Assembly (NCBI RefSeq): GCF_040760075.1
Contig: NZ_CP142884.1
Coordinates: 4,712,001-4,776,000, forward strand
Source of the DNA: Sphingobacterium sp. R2
GTDB lineage: Bacteria > Bacteroidota > Bacteroidia > Sphingobacteriales > Sphingobacteriaceae
DNA length: 64,000 nt
Direction: 5' to 3'
Part shown: in pieces, positions 62,424-64,000 of the stretch
Position numbering within the stretch: position 1 is the stretch's first letter
How the letters are laid out: the number at the start of each line of letters is the position of its first letter
The notes under the pieces: model-generated
What the model was told of the DNA's origin: nothing
What the model saw: the letters and a program-made list of their open reading frames with translations, nothing else
Databases searched by the model: none
Made by a program: the position numbers and the translations under genes

Positions 62424-64000
62424 CTAGAAGGTAAATTTTACCGATGCGTTCCAAGTTCTACCCTGTCCGATTAAAACGAAATTGGATGTATCTATACCAT
62501 TCCAAGAATTGTTAATATCTGTAACCAAGTTGCTGGATGTTGCTTCAGAAATATAAAACTTATTCAACACATTATTCATGTTAACACGGAAACTTATGTC
62601 GTTCTTGTCACTCACCTGAAGATGGTAAGAAAGACCTGCGTCCAAAAGATTAAAAGACGGTAATTTCAGATAGCGACCATAAGTTTGCCCATCGATTACT
62701 TCTCTACGATAATTCGATGCATACAAACGCTCATAGTATCTGTAATTTGCATCTACAGATAGCCCCTTAAACACTTTATATTTAGCACCAAATCCATAAG
62801 AAGTTTGTGCCGCATTACCAACATGTTCACCGGTTAAGTTAACCTGAGAACGTCCCAATTCGACGCGGTTATCGTTACGTACAACCGAGTTTACTGCACC
62901 ATCGTATTTCCAGTCACCTATCGATAAAAATCCTGTTAGGCTTAATTTTTCGATTGGGCGGGCCTCAAAATCAACTTCTACCCCTCTATGCACCTGTTTT
63001 ACACCGTAATTTGTTGTATATAAGTAGGCACCTCCGACTAAAATACCAGGATCATTTGTTGGATTGTATTTTTTCACATCATCAGCCGTCGCTAAACTTG
63101 AGCTTCCAGTAACACGATTTTCCCAGGTTGTGCGGTAAACATTGACGTTCACATCCAAAAATCGAGAGGCAAACTTATAGCCAGCTTCTAAACCCAGGAT
63201 TTTTTCATTTTCGGCATTTTCATTGATATCATTTGCATAATTCATGAAAATATTGTTTTGATAAGGCTGACGGGAATAATACCCTGCATTACCAAAAATA
63301 CTATGATGCCCCAAGGTATAACTTACACCACCTTTCGTATTGTATCCAAAGTTGTTCACGTCTTTAGAATCCTCATTACCCGGGGTGTATTGAAAATAAT
63401 CAGAACGTTTGTTTTGCTGTTCAGAAACCGATCCTTGAAAAAATGCCGTAAAGCCATCTTTGGCATATTCCAATTGACCAAACAGACCTCCATAACGGAT
63501 GTATTGGTTGTAATCCCAAGCTAAACGTTCATCACGCGAATCAGGTTTGCTGGAGAATGCTTTCCAAGGATTTGTTGAGTATGTATTGGTAACCAATGGC
63601 TTATTAGGAAAATTAACATTACCCCCCAATACAACACCATTTGTATTTCCAAGAGGATCAGTCAATTTGCGATAATGTGTACCCTTATAATCCCTTACAT
63701 CAAAACCCACATTGAAATTTAAGGATTCCGAAAGTTTACGGTTATAGTTAGAAACTATACCAAACCATTGGTGATTGTTCACATCGGCAGCTAAGTATTT
63801 ACCTGTATTGTATTTATCACTGCGCAAAGATTGCCCCCCACCTGCTGCTAAAGAAGCGTATACAACGGTAGATAAAGATGATTTATCGTCGATCGTCCAG
63901 TCCCAGTTTAAGTTGGCGACAGGCTTATGATAAAAATTCTTCTGCGCATTCATCATCACGCCATTTGCATCCTTATAATTGTCGTTATAACGTCTGCCAT
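62424..64000 (-). CDS. TonB-dependent outer-membrane receptor, C-terminal part (runs off the window)
   Basis: The C-terminal ~525 residues of a TonB-dependent receptor. The frame is open to the window edge, so the N terminus, plug domain and TonB box lie beyond it. Strong beta-barrel character is seen: alternating aromatic and polar strands, Gly/Asn-rich turns (YGGLFGQLEYAKDGFTAFFQGSVSEQQ) and a final Phe (WNASVKFTF) recognised by the BAM machinery. The C-terminal DISFRVNMNNVLNKFYISEA is the usual TonB-receptor last-strands motif. The ligand (siderophore, sugar polymer or other) cannot be told. Confidence 0.93.
   Translation of the reverse strand, partial: GRRYNDNYKDANGVMMNAQKNFYHKPVANLNWDWTIDDKSSLSTVVYASLAAGGGQSLRSDKYNTGKYLAADVNNHQWFGIVSNYNRKLSESLNFNVGFDVRDYKGTHYRKLTDPLGNTNGVVLGGNVNFPNKPLVTNTYSTNPWKAFSSKPDSRDERLAWDYNQYIRYGGLFGQLEYAKDGFTAFFQGSVSEQQNKRSDYFQYTPGNEDSKDVNNFGYNTKGGVSYTLGHHSIFGNAGYYSRQPYQNNIFMNYANDINENAENEKILGLEAGYKFASRFLDVNVNVYRTTWENRVTGSSSLATADDVKKYNPTNDPGILVGGAYLYTTNYGVKQVHRGVEVDFEARPIEKLSLTGFLSIGDWKYDGAVNSVVRNDNRVELGRSQVNLTGEHVGNAAQTSYGFGAKYKVFKGLSVDANYRYYERLYASNYRREVIDGQTYGRYLKLPSFNLLDAGLSYHLQVSDKNDISFRVNMNNVLNKFYISEATSSNLVTDINNSWNGIDTSNFVLIGQGRTWNASVKFTF

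Overview
The window reads as ordinary chromosome of a Bacteroidota bacterium, most likely a Sphingobacteriaceae member and plausibly Sphingobacterium. This rests on content and signals, because no database search could be run. Promoters fit the Bacteroidota pattern TTTG-N19-TAnnTTTG rather than -35/-10 boxes. Shine-Dalgarno sites are weak or absent. The gene set includes a PUR-type DUF3276 protein, futalosine-pathway menaquinone genes, LytS/LytR regulators, DUF3810, DUF4397 and DUF983 proteins, a TonB-dependent receptor and an archaeal/eukaryal-type ProS. No phage, IS element, CRISPR array or rRNA is visible.

Layout. 0-7.6 kb: the end of an old-yellow-enzyme gene and a VOC protein converge on the rimP-nusA-infB operon. 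Next comes an XRE/S24 (LexA-like) repressor divergent from a degenerate GIY-YIG protein, with an inverted repeat between them. 7.6-17.3 kb: a class A penicillin-binding protein, rpoN, the agmatine-to-putrescine genes aguB and aguA, a DeoR regulator, a YeeZ-like Rossmann protein and proS. 17.4-28.3 kb: envelope genes (Gly/Trp/Tyr-rich lipoprotein, FadL-type porin, LysM/double-psi protein, DUF4397 lipoprotein, DivIC/FtsB, lpxB) mixed with udk and purH. 28.3-41.8 kb: DUF3810, NA37 and HDAC-like genes, a yceH-MFS-DUF72 operon whose MFS gene carries an in-frame stop, eno, carA with a candidate leader peptide and attenuator, adk-obgE, three tRNA-Arg(ACG) genes, an alpha/beta hydrolase and DUF3276.

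42-50.6 kb: a LiaF-like protein, LytS-type kinase and LytTR regulator in one operon, followed by a class C beta-lactamase-fold protein. Then a 2-hydroxyacid dehydrogenase, a 52-residue protein, an AraC regulator, DUF983, a cysteine desulfurase and an A-type Fe-S carrier. 50.8-64 kb: asnA, a DbpA-like helicase, the mqnE-phosphatase-mqnA operon, an MsbA-like exporter, an aminotransferase with tyrA, a TPR protein, a small unknown protein and the C-terminal part of a TonB-dependent receptor that runs off the window.

Nearly all units end in clear intrinsic terminators, several shared by convergent genes and several with stop codons inside the hairpin. I found no convincing new multi-gene system. 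The most useful leads are the carA leader region, the XRE-S24/GIY-YIG pair and its operator, the MFS gene with an internal stop, TAnnTTTG boxes only 4 nt from start codons, and the histidine phosphatase inside the menaquinone operon.
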